Source of the DNA: Pelecanus crispus
Taxonomy: Eukaryota; Chordata; Aves; Pelecaniformes; Pelecanidae
Length of the DNA: 64,000 bases
Assembly (NCBI RefSeq): GCF_030463565.1
Contig: NC_134652.1
Span: 9,141,897-9,205,896 of the forward strand
Reading direction: 5' to 3'
Part shown: positions 26,201-37,016 of the stretch, piece by piece
Layout: each line of letters begins with the position of its first letter
How positions within the stretch are numbered: the stretch's first letter is position 1
Notes under the pieces: generated by a model
Databases searched by the model: none
What the model was told of the DNA's origin: nothing
What the model saw: only the letters and a program-made list of their open reading frames with translations
Translations under genes and position numbers: made by a program

Positions 26201-28147
26201 ATATAAGGCCTTTCCCTTAATTTTGGTGGGAGTTATGTACCTCAGTGGCTCACGGAAACCGTGCCAGATACCCACCCAAGCCTTTCACAGTTTGTGAAAG
26301 AGACAGGAAATGACTACAAAGCCATCTTGTAGGCATTACAGTCATATATTGTCCTCCTTAGAGCCACATGGTTTCATCCTTAGATTTTGCCACCAAGTGA
26401 ACGCTTGAGGAAGATATGACTGGAGAACCTCAGTTCAATGTTTTGAACTTGGGACACCCCCTACTCCTAATATTCCTGTTGAAAAGGGAGTGAAGTCAGT
26501 TTCTGGATTTCTTATACTTGTATGAGAAGGTGACTGAACTGCTAATGGAGGACACTGCCTCGCTTTCAACAGCGTACTCGGATTTACAAATAGCCTGTGC
26601 CAGCTGGTGGGCTGCAGCTGAAATGATAGTTGGCAGTAATACTGCTTGCACAGCTTACCTACAGGTCTACTTTGAGAGGGCGTTGTTATTTGGACTACAG
26701 CTGGGTTCCTAGTATTCTGCACAGGAAAGGATTTCCTCCTTTCCATCAAGATTTTACAGACTATTTTCACATTAAGGGACACTGGTCACTCTTTCCCACA
26801 GTTTCTTTCCCCTCTCCATGTGCTCAGAGATAGCAACCTCTCTGTGCACCTTTGTGGAAAATTTGCACACTTTAGAGCCTCTCACCTCCAACTTGCCTGG
26901 GGTAAATTGGCAAAAACAAACAAAAGGTAAACAACAACAACAACAAAAATTGATTGCCCACAATACAAAAGAAAACTGAATCTGTTCCTGTTGGTATGTA
27001 AGCCCTGCTGCTGACAAAGAACAAAATGGAAGGGAAAACAAAGAGAAAGATGAACGACCGAATGAAGATCCCAGGTAGGAGGCTGGCAGCCTACAAAACT
27101 CCATCTCTTCTGCCACTTAGTCACACTAAGACCGTTTAAGAGGGACTGCGTTGTTATTTCTGTAGCAGGGCAGCAAACCAAGCCTAGTGACACGGAACAA
27201 GTTGTCAATAGGCCTACAGATCTGCAGGAGGACTTTAATTGGGCAAGAACATATGTCAGGAGGGGGGTGGAGGCCGAGTTCTTTTTATTAGCAAAAGATG
27301 TTACTAGGCATGGTAGCTTTTCAGAAGGAAAAACTTTTATTCCTTTGTCTTTTTTATCATAAAAATCTACTAAACCACAAACTGTTCAGCTTTGCAATGA
27401 AAGAGTGCCTTTTGTGTCATTTATATTACCCTACTGTGCTCTTATTATTAACAGTTTTATGCTTAAGAACAGCACTTGGAAAAACATGCTCTTAAGAGCT
27501 TGAAAATACTCCCTGCAAAGCTTTCTTCCTTTGCTCCCACCCCAGAATCCCAATCAACAAGTGGGTTTTGTATTCAGGCTCCCCCCTCCACCCACCCCGT
27601 CACTTCTGTGAAATATTAATTCCTCATCAGGGTCCAAAAAAAGCTATTGAAAAACAGCTTGAGACACTTTACCCCCTCTGGAAAATGCCATCCAAGACCC
27701 TCAGGGTGTCTGGAGAGCAGGAAGGTTAGGGGGTGAGAGGTAGGAAAAGCTATTGCCCTTTCTGAAGGAATGATAAATCTGAGAGACAGTCAAGAAAAAA
27801 ACTGTCAGGACATGCAAATTTGCCTCACTACACTGAAGTCTCTTGTCTTCGAGAAAGGTGGGGGAAATATGGCAATCCTAACCTTCTCTCAGGAAAAGAG
27901 GAGCTTGCCTGAGCATGTGTGCTATTTGAGTTCACAGATCGTGTGCGTCTGAGGAATGATAAGTTATCACAAGCTCTAGACTGGAGACCAGAGCAGATAT
28001 ATTTTGACCTTCAGCCCACTATCCTGTTACATGCTACAATAAGCATCTCTTCTCTGTCCTTTCTTCCTTTTTTCACCCTAAGTTAAATTCGTCAGTGAAA
28101 AGTGCTGGCCTATCTGAGCATCATGGGATAGACCAAATCTGGGAGAT
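23276..28147. other. Unique sequence, no gene seen
   Basis: A 147-codon frame at 24,481-24,924 (+) is the longest ATG frame in the window, but it shows no domain, repeat or conserved motif. It begins inside an overlapping frame and has no upstream acceptor. Other frames of 60-123 codons are equally featureless. A short AAC repeat lies at 26,930-26,947. A purine-rich and CT-rich patchwork at 27.5-27.75 kb is unexplained. Confidence 0.55.
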
Positions 28148-28394
28148 CTACCTGTCCTGGTTTCGGCTGGGATAGAGTTAATTTTCTTCCTAGTAGCTGC
28201 CATAGTGCTGTGTTTTGGATTTAGTAGGAGAAGAATGTTGATAACACGCTGATGGTTTAGTTGTTGCTCAATACTGCTTATGCTAGTCAAGGACTTTTTC
28301 AGCTTCCCATGCTCTGCCAGGTGCACAAGAAACTGGGAGGGGGCACAGCCAAGATAGTTGATCCAAACTGCCCCAAGGGCTATTCCATACCATA

Positions 28395-28402
28395 TGACGT
28401 CA
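28395..28402 (+). promoter_or_regulatory. Perfect CRE/ATF site (TGACGTCA) in the LTR
   Basis: The palindrome TGACGTCA is the full consensus site for CREB/ATF-family bZIP factors. It lies 8 bases upstream of the TATA-like box of the same LTR, a position typical of a core-promoter-proximal activator site. Whether it is occupied or drives any transcript cannot be told from sequence alone. Confidence 0.75.
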
Positions 28403-28409
28403 TGGGCGG

Positions 28410-28417
28410 TATAGAAA
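28410..28417 (+). promoter_or_regulatory. TATA-like box of the LTR (TATAGAAA)
   Basis: TATAGAAA sits just downstream of the CRE and about 150 bases upstream of the ATTAAA hexamer. That is the expected order of U3 promoter then R-region polyadenylation signal. It departs from TATAWAA by one G, which may weaken it. The strand is that of the LTR. Confidence 0.5.
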
Positions 28418-28569
28418 CTGGGGGGGGTTGGCCGGGGAGCAGCGATCACTGCTCGGGAACTGGCTGGGTATCGGTCGGCGGGTGGTGAGCAATTGCATTG
28501 TGCATCACTTGCTTTGTATATTATTATTGTATGGTTATTATTATTATTTTACTTTATTTTATTTCAATT

Positions 28570-28575
28570 ATTAAA
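28570..28575 (+). promoter_or_regulatory. LTR polyadenylation hexamer (ATTAAA)
   Basis: ATTAAA occurs at the end of the ATT-rich segment of the LTR, followed by a pyrimidine- and GT-containing stretch. It is the likely polyadenylation signal of the original retrovirus. It could still terminate transcripts running on the + strand. Confidence 0.55.
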
Positions 28576-28711
28576 CTGTCCTTATCTCAACCCAGGAGTG
28601 TTTCTCACTCTTACTTCTCCGATTCTCTCCCCCATCCCATCGGGGCAGGGGGAGTGAGCGAGCGGCTGCGTGGTGCTGAGCTGCTGGCTGGGACTAAACC
28701 ACGACACTACC

Positions 28712-31700
28712 CTACCTCAAGAAACAGGGGGAGAAGGGCCAGGACTGGCGAGTGGTGATCTCTGCTTAGTTCAGATACAAGTGATAACAGTGAACGATTC
28801 CACCGCCATCCTACAAGTACTCACGAACACAATTGTTTTGTTTAGTAGAGCAGTTCAGTTCTGTGCTGGTTCAGTGCGTGGGGCAATTTTGGTGCGTGCT
28901 GGCATGCCACTAGGTAGCTTTTGGAGGCAGCTAAGCCTGAAGCTCCAGTCCAGGCGTGTACCAAACATGTGCCAGGCATTAATGGGGATGTGATGGTCTG
29001 CACCAGCAACCAGGCCTTTGGAGAGCTTTTAGCAACATGCCTGGTGGGGAAGTCCAGTCTAGGGGACCAGATGGACTACATCCAAAGTAAAGCCTTCAAG
29101 CTGCATACTGTGTAGGTGCAGAGGTCTCGGCCCACCTGACTCTGTCTGAGTCTGCCTGATAGATCCTCTGACTGATCTGCCCTAAGGATGCCAAATTATT
29201 ATTGCACCTAAGGCCACAGCAAGTCTCCTGTGGCAGAAAGGCAGCCTGAAAAAGGACTGGAGAACTATGTAGTTTCCATGGTTGTTTTCCCAGACTACAG
29301 GCAGGGAAGTCAGATGCTTCCAGTGCCACTTGAAATGCTGAGGAACAGTGGGTCTTGCTATGGTCTCCTCAGAGACTTGACTGAGTCTCTAGTCTGCCAG
29401 AAATGAATGCAAGAATCTTAAAGTAAGATGAGCTGACAACTGCAATGAAAACAAGGACTGGGCAAAGGGCTGATGTTTTGGGGAGCTTTCTTTTGATACT
29501 GTCCATCTCTCACAGAGAGTTTCACAGTAAATGATTCTTAATTTCCCAGATGCACACTCATTTCCCCTGTCTTTTCAGAGACTCGGATAATACAAGCTCC
29601 CATGTATCTCTGGGTAACCTTTTGCCCTTTTTAGAAAGGACTTTGGACACACAGCTCTGAAGTTAAAATTGCATGCAACTGATCAATGTTCATAGTTAAA
29701 TATAATCAAATAAGACATTTCTCCTCTGATTAATTTCAAGAGCATTGTCAAAGGTGGTACAGATAATATCAAATTCACATTGCAAGGCAAAAGAGGCAGC
29801 ACAATGTCTCTGTACTTTTCAGCTGTCTGGTTTGATGAGAGGGTAAGGATTGTTCCACTCTCGGCAGGGAGGAGCACATCTCACATACATACAAAAAAAA
29901 GAAGGTGGTATTCTTCATGGTTCACCAATAGGGGACAGCCTTTCGCATATTTGTCAGATTAACATATTCTCGGATGGCATTTCCCGGAGGGAATAAAGTG
30001 TCTCAAGTTGTTTTTCAAGCTCCTGTGCACTGTCTGAACAGATAGTTATGAAATTACATTGCTAATGCTTACAGTGGAGAGGCTTTCTATTATATGCTAC
30101 AGTGAAAACATTCAAGACATGGCTACACGTACTCACTGTCTCTAAAGATACAGAACAGTTTGCTCTGTCCTAAGCATAATGCCATGCTGTTAAATGATGG
30201 GGCAGCAACCAGAGAATATTTCATGTGATGGAGGACCCAAATTTCATTGTGAAAGCACATGCCAGCTCACCTCAGCCGAACTGGTTACGGTGCACTCTAC
30301 TTACAGCACATCAGCAATATATCTGCTCTGTCTCTTCTAGAAATTTTCAAATCACCATCTCTGTCCCTCTCTCAGCCCTTTTTCACTGTCGCCTTCCTTC
30401 TTCCCCCAAATGTCAATTCCCAGCCTTTTGCCAAGGATTGTAGTTCTGTGCCTAGAGAAACAAACATTTTAGTCTATCCAAAACCATCCCCTCGCCCCAT
30501 GCTCTTTCCCCCTTTCCTCCCACCCTATTGGCATTTATGGAGAGGGAAAAAGACTCTAAGGTGGTGATGTTAAAACCTGTGTACTTGGGTTCACGGGTTT
30601 AACAGCTTTAATCTGTCCCAAACTCAGAAGCTAGTAGGGTTACAAAGGTATACTATTTGCCCGACCAAGGTACTCAAAGGACAATTTCTCCTTCCCCCTT
30701 CCTCCAGCCATGTAGATGTGTCCAAAGTTACTGTTTGTCATTCCGGGATAACATGGGTCTTTCATTACAGCCATCAGTTTACATTTCTAAGGTCACAGTT
30801 TGTTCTGTCTGAGAGACGCTTATAGGCTTGAGGTGAATTTAAAGGGACAAGGCTAATTGCTTCAGCTGAGTATATATTTTTATGAAACCTGTATGTCAGT
30901 AACAGTTGTTGCTTTGACTGATTAGACAGTCTCTAAGTACAATGATTAAATATGAATATCATGAGATATTTATTCAGACTTAATCTCCCTCTCTCAATCC
31001 TCCAGACATTGTCTGTAGAGAGTTGCTAATGCAGGAAATGTTGCTGTTGTCATCCAGATAGCAATCTGAGCTATCCCATGTAAAATTTGATGGATATACT
31101 TTCTAACAGTGGGGTGGGAGGTGGGCAGAAGGCAGGGCTTCCAAAGAGCAGGTTTGAAACACCATGCATCAGAGTTGTCAGTTAACCACATATCAGATTT
31201 ACTAACAAGCCTTACTGGGGCAGGGATTTCTAATTTATCACTGTCTTACACTGGAAGAAATGCTTAAAATACATGGACTGGGCTATTTTAGGTAAGACCT
31301 GCAAATTAATCTCCATCTTATTGCATTCCCTGGATCTTTGCAGTGAAAACACTTGCAATGACTGTAGTTGACAAAAGGCTGCCTGCTTCAGATCTGCAAA
31401 TAGCAAAGAGTATAACACCTATTGCAAGGGGAAAAAGCCTGTAAGGTAATATCCCGCTCCTGTAGTTCAAACCTACCTTAATTTCCTAATGAAAAATACC
31501 CTGTATTTTGAATAATACATATCCACATCCATGATAGGCGGTCCACTACATTTTTCAGCGTAGTTCAGTTCAGCACCTACCACTCCATTTCTCAGGCTAA
31601 AATCTTCTCAGGTCTCTTTGTTTGCCTAAAGACTTCTTACAGCAGGGCCAAAAATGTTACCCAGAAAACTCCTTCTGGCCAGAAGTTTTGTCCCATCTGT

Positions 31701-34594
31701 GAAGAGCTGGTTTCAGGGCTCCTCACTGACTCTTCTTCATCAGAAACCTGGGGCTGGCCGATGTGCATTTAGGGTTTTGCAGATGCTTGCTTCCTTCCAG
31801 CCGCCAAACCCATTCATCAGGAATATGTACTTATTCTGCACTGATGGAAGAGCAGAAAAGATGGCCCCCAAACATCCAAAATGCCTTAAAGTTATCCATG
31901 ACTTCTTCCCCCAAGGGTATTAGATAAGACTCAGGCTCTAAGTACAGCCAGGTCTCCTGTTCCTTCTCAGTGCATTTCATCAGCAGAGCTTGGTGTTTGA
32001 TCTGTTGTTGAGTGATTGAAGGCGGAAACAGTGTGGTCACCCTTGTGTTATTTAATGCTGTTTTTCCTCAGTTTAGCAATTAGCACAGTCACTGAGCTGT
32101 TTTACAGGAGGTGTTGCTATGCTGAATTGTTCTACAGCTGCACAGGATCAAAGAGTCACAAAGGGAGCTCAGTGTGTCAATCTGCCACATGTTCCTTTAA
32201 CTCGGCTTTGGTTGATGTTAATAGTTCTGACTGTGGTCATTAACTCTCTTTCTCTATAAGATTTTTTATTTCTTGCAACATGTCTGAGAGCTTTGTTCCA
32301 GACTAGCAAACTATGACAGTGAGCCAGGGAAGATGAGACTGATGGAATGTAGCCAGGACTGGGGCACTGTCCTGCAGAAGTATTTTACCCAAGAAAGGAA
32401 AGATCTCTGTTTCAGTTATCATTATCGCTAGTGTACTTAAAAGCCCTTAAGGATGTGTTACTTGTTTTCAAAAATCTAAATATTCCTACATAGCTAGTGA
32501 GCCTTAAGAACTATAGTTTCATAGGTGTATCCTAGGGAAGCATTAACGGAATGGATCCAATAAGAAGAAAACAAGTCAAACCTGAGTCAGCTGAGAAAAG
32601 CAACACAAACCTTTCCACTTCTCCCCAAAATATTATAGCCATATTTGTTCCATATTTTCTCAAGTTTAAAGCTTCCTCCTGTTATAAAGGTTTTGCATCA
32701 ATAGCTCTGTCTGAAATTGTTGTAAACTTTCAAAGCTAACAACAATAAATGTGACATCCCAATAGTTCTGGCAAAAGGGATTTCTGGAGCTTTATGAGTA
32801 GGTGCTGCTCTTTGTCTCTCTACTCTCTTGTAACCAGGGCTCCAAAACATTGCACCCCGTATAGTCTATGGCAAAAGGTGGGGGGGGGGGGGGGGGGGGG
32901 AGCAGAATGCAGTGCTGAGGGTAGGGAAAGGGGAAAGAGAGGAAAACAGTGTCTACTGTTATGAAAAGGACAAGAGAAGTGGAAGAGGGATAGTTTGACA
33001 GCACCAGCACACAGGGAGGATAAAGAAAACGCATTAAGGTTGGATAAGATAATCTACAGCAGATAATATGTGAATACAACCACGAGCTACTGCTTTAATT
33101 GTTTTATTCTGTCAACATAACAATGAATATATATTTTACCCATTTAAATGGCACTATTAAGATTTTACAGAATTCTGGGCCTTTCTCAATTAACCCCATA
33201 AGGCAATATGCATTCCAACCGCAGCTTCAAAGGTATGGCTTTTCCACTCTATTAAACTCTATTAAGCTTGTACAGGTCATAAAACTGTAAACACGACAAC
33301 GTGATTATCATTCATTTTATCTTTCTCCTTCCCATGTCTTCACCAAAGTCTATAGCCACTCTTCCTTTGCTCCTGTGTTCTGCCATTTGATATGATAAAC
33401 TTTGTTCTCTTACTTCAGGGTCTGATTCACTTTTTAAAGACACTCTTTGTCCTAAACACCTTGATAAGATTGGGAAGCCCGAAGTCTATGGCTGGGACTC
33501 AAAGATGGAAGGTGTCTCCTTGCAGTCTGTAGTCTCATGCAGCTCATGAGACTTCTCTCTTTGAGAAACTATATGCCATTTCTTTAAATCTGAACAGTAA
33601 TGCAGACAAAAAAAGGTTGAAGGTTTTCTGGGGATGGTGTAAAATTCTCCCAGCAATAAGGCAGAGTGTAAATCAGAAATTTTAGGGATAAACACTCTTT
33701 GTTTCAGTAAAGTGATTCTTGCTACTGCTGCATACCGCTATTTCTCCTGCAGATGTTAACAGTGAGACTCATCCCTCCCTTGGGAATAACTTGTCATGGA
33801 GGATATGGATCCTATCAGTTTTCCTCAGTGTAAGGACAGATGTTTGCTCTGACTGGCAGATCTAAAAAAATAATTATTTTTCTCTCTGCTGAGATAGATA
33901 CACTCCCTAGATAAATTTGAGCATGATCAACAGATATCTTCTTTAGAAGATTGACACAGAACTTGAAAAAAGGTGCACATGTCCCCTGGCAGGAATGTCC
34001 TCTCTGCAAAGCAGTGACATAGAACAGGAAATGATCTATTGTCCTTGCCCATTCCATCACTTTATCCTGTGCTCTACACCTTTATCAAGGCAATCATTAG
34101 ATGAAGGCTTGAGACAAAGTAAAAACATGGTATGTTGCCAAATAGTTTCTAATAGTATTTTTGGCTTCTCCATTGCTCATTATTCCTTAGGAGGAACTTT
34201 GTTCCTTGGCAACTAGATGTTGAGTGTTACTTCCATGCTGTGCAGGGAATTAAGATTCTGTTTGTAACCTCTTCTTACCTCCACAGTACTAGGGCAGCTC
34301 AGGGAAAGGTGCTTCTTATTTAGCAGAAGCACCAGAGGAAGACAAAATGTGGGCCAAATCCTGCTGTGCTACCTGTGAGCCAAGAGAGCTTGCCAGAGCC
34401 CCACAGCCTGCCCGAGTTCTGCTCCTGAAGTAATCAGCTGTGGTAGGAACTAGCCTGGGAACTCCTCCACAAAGGAGGTGGCCAAGAAGTTACATGGGAC
34501 ATGTCACTGCTGCCATTCAAGCTCCAACACCTCCTTCTGGCCTGGAATAGGACAGAACTTCCCCCTCCCACTGCTAAATGAAGGAAGGAGAGGT
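28712..34594. other. Unique sequence, no gene seen, with a long G tract
   Basis: Apart from the G21 run at 32,880-32,900 I find no repeat or gene. Open frames of 60-107 codons are featureless. The 34.2-34.6 kb part is GC-richer and may include upstream, strongly diverged CR1 sequence belonging to the tail at 34,595-34,684, but I cannot prove it. Confidence 0.55.
32880..32900 (+). repeat. G21 homopolymer tract
   Basis: An uninterrupted run of 21 G bases. It can form G-quadruplex structures and is read as poly-proline on the minus strand, which explains a spurious 95-codon frame there. Such runs are unstable and also hard to sequence accurately, so the exact length is doubtful. Confidence 0.9.
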
Positions 34595-34684
34595 AATGGT
34601 TCAGCCCCTGCTTACTGCAGGGGGGTTGGGCTCTATGATCTCTCAAGGTCCCTTCCAACCCAAAAGCATTCTATGATTCTATGA
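34595..34684 (+). mobile_element. CR1 LINE 3' tail, sense orientation
   Basis: The sequence reads GCAGGGGGGTTGGGCTCTAT, then GATCTCTCAAGGTCCCTTCC, AACCC, and ends with a clean ATTCTATGATTCTATG. This is the typical 3' untranslated end of a bird CR1. The two terminal octamers are intact, so it is younger than the copy at 430-513. The 5' limit is uncertain; coding ORF2 sequence is not evident upstream. Confidence 0.92.
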
Positions 34685-36911
34685 ATAAAATCTAAAAAAA
34701 CAAGACATGCCGGAGGCTCCATGAAACCCCCTCAAGACTACGAGAGTGGACAAAATTATAAACCCTAAAAACAAGCAGGGAGGGAGAGAGGAAAACACAG
34801 TCTGACAATGGACCAATAATTCACCATGTCTAAAAAATTTATACCATCTTGTTATTCGGTCCCCATTTTCCTTTTTCTCTAGCCTTCTAATGACTTGCCA
34901 GATGGACCATCCACTGTGCAAGTGACTATGTGTGCAGCTAGAGTTCCTTTGAAATGTCATTTGACTCTTTTTAAATATTGGCTTAATTTCTTGTCTGTAT
35001 CACGCTAGGCCCACTTCAGTCCTAAATGGATGTGGAAAATGCTGCCTAGCATTTAGACACAGAATCGTATTTAGATTGAGTTTAATACTGGATACTGAAC
35101 ACTGTTTAAATACTTCTTGTGTTCTTCTGCTGCTCGAAGCAAGGGTTAACATGAGTCTTTTGGGGTTTTAAACAGTTTTAAACTTAGCCCATTAATGAGA
35201 CGCATAACAGATGAGGCACGGGATGTGGTACTTACACTCTCTGGATATAGCTGTAATTAAGCACTGCTCTGCTTAGCACTGAGACTTTCCAAAAAATCTC
35301 ATCTAGGTAGTGAAATCCTCCATCCCAAATGTGGAACCCCATGAATGATACACTGGGGGAGCGCTCAGTTCCGGGCAGGCAATATCCTCCTCCTCTTCAG
35401 GCAGTAGGTAGCTCTGCAGAGGGGCACAGCCACTACAGCAGCTCCTGAGAAGAGCTGGAGCACTCTCATGGCTGGCTCTGGTGCTGCCTGCTGGGCATTC
35501 CCACCAGGAAAACTTCAGATGGAGCACCCTCAAGAACCTGCTTATCTGCAGCCCTCTTACCTCAGTGGCCGATGAGAGGGAAATCAGGCACTCAAGAGAC
35601 ATACGAAAGGATGAAGAGACTGTGTGGGCCTCACCGAGTTGCCAGGAGAGGTATTGATGTGAATCAACCCCACAAGAGCTTTTGAAGCAACTTGTTCTCT
35701 GACAGGCTGTGTATACCCTGAAATGACGGTGGCCTAAGTGACTAAATTAGATCAGCTATTTCAAAGATTTGAGGGCATGATGTTGTTACGGGCTATGTGA
35801 CTTTCCCTGAATTTTGTACCCTTGAAATGTTGTGAGGAGAAACCTTGGATACTACCTCTGGCAAGGCTGCGTTGTGGAGAAGGGATGGAGAGGGGTGATG
35901 CAGCAATACCAGAGCAACCTGCACACTTAAAATAGTCTCATCAAAGTGTTGGAGCACTACCAAAACTCTGACTTAACAACTCTCTCTTGTATTTCGTTTG
36001 CTCATCATTTCCCCTCACTGTGCCTTATTTCAATTCAGATTGTAAATACTTCTGAACATAAACTATTCCTTTATTTGTTTCTAACACTCACTGGGTGCCC
36101 AGCACTAATGATCACCACAGCCATTAACGACTCAGAGAATTCTGAGTTCTGGCTGTACTTAAAAGAACCTCAAATATCTCAAAGTATGGAAATTCATAGT
36201 TGGGGCTTTCAAAACATTAATTAATATGTACCCCACTGCTAACCCCAACTCCCCATCTTTGTTCCATTCATACTTTGTAAGGTGTGTTTATTTTTTCTAA
36301 TCAGTTACTTTTCCTGTGTTGTGTAGGAAGGCTGCAGCAATGCACTAAGGATATATTCCACATGGAAGAGCCACTGTAGCTATACCAATTATGTGCACAC
36401 CACAGAGCTTTCCTTTTGTAATTGACTTCATACATTCATGTCTTCAATGCTAAGTGCACAGCTTCATCACCACACTAATCTTTGTACTGTTTGGAAAGCA
36501 AGTGCAATAATTTCCTGATCTGGGCCTGGGAGGTTTATTTATGCAGACATACTGTGTCCTATATCTAATGACATCTGTATAATTGGTGGTCCATGCAGAG
36601 GGAGCATTAGAGACGTTGGAGCCCTGCATGATGTCTTAGGCAGGAGCTCCTCCCTGTCTCACTCTCTATTTGCAGGGCTCCCTAACTTAACCAGTTGCCC
36701 CTGGTTCTCCCTCCTCCATGGCTGGAAAGCATCAGGAATTGCCCCAATACCTCCCTCTCATTCTGTTCTGTATGGACAAAGTTTGAACTGGGAAGAAAAG
36801 CTTGCCAAGCCCACTATTTTCCTGATTGTGTATGTGGAGTATATGGCACCTACTTTTCTTTGGTCTGCATCTGGCCATAAAGAAAATTACGGTTGGCAGA
36901 ACTCTGCTACA
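34685..36911. other. Unique sequence, no gene seen
   Basis: This stretch is moderately GC-rich near 35.3-35.6 kb, where a 99-codon minus-strand frame lies without recognisable features. No repeat array or transposon end is seen. Confidence 0.6.
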
Positions 36912-37016
36912 AGATTTAAAGGAAGTCACTGGTAAAACAAACCTGTTTGTAATAGAAATATGAGATTTAAAGTACATCACTGATAGATAAAATAAGCCTG
37001 TTTGTAATGGAGATAA
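36912..37016 (+). repeat. Diverged tandem duplication of about 51 bp
   Basis: Two adjacent copies begin AGATTTAAAG (36,912 and 36,963). Both continue through a TCACTG block and share CCTGTTTGTAAT followed by a purine-rich end. The second copy carries a few extra bases and several substitutions. It is a two-unit minisatellite or a local slippage duplication. No function is evident. Confidence 0.8.

Larger units (their letters stand above)
28153..28706 (+). mobile_element. Solo LTR of an endogenous retrovirus, avian type, 554 bp
   Basis: The element starts TGTCCTGG and ends CCACGACA, giving the canonical TG...CA ends, and is flanked by matching CTACC duplications. The U3-like part holds a perfect CRE (28,395-28,402) and a TATA-like TATAGAAA (28,410-28,417). 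A CpG-rich GC stretch (about 28,420-28,490) and an ATT/TTTA-rich segment (about 28,517-28,573) follow. An ATTAAA polyadenylation hexamer lies at 28,570-28,575, and the 3' end is GC-rich. No gag, pol or env sequence, primer-binding site or polypurine tract adjoins it. It is therefore a solo LTR left after recombination between two LTRs. I recall closely similar LTRs as abundant in many neoavian birds; the ERVL assignment is inference from the duplication length. There is no coding capacity. Confidence 0.92.
28148..28711. repeat. 5-bp target-site duplication bounding the LTR (CTACC ... CTACC)
   Basis: The pentamer CTACC at 28,148-28,152 lies directly before the LTR's TG. The same CTACC at 28,707-28,711 lies directly after its terminal CA. 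A perfect pair marks a genuine retroviral-type integration. A 5-bp duplication is usual for ERVL-type integrases and also occurs in some gammaretrovirus-like families. Because both copies are identical, the insertion and the later excision of its interior left the flanks intact. Confidence 0.88.

Noticed and set aside
28498..28758. 86-codon + strand frame overlapping the LTR's 3' half
   Set aside because: It lies in non-coding LTR sequence and crosses the target-site duplication into flanking DNA.
32792..33079. 95-codon minus-strand frame with a proline tract
   Set aside because: The proline run is simply the G21 homopolymer read in antisense.
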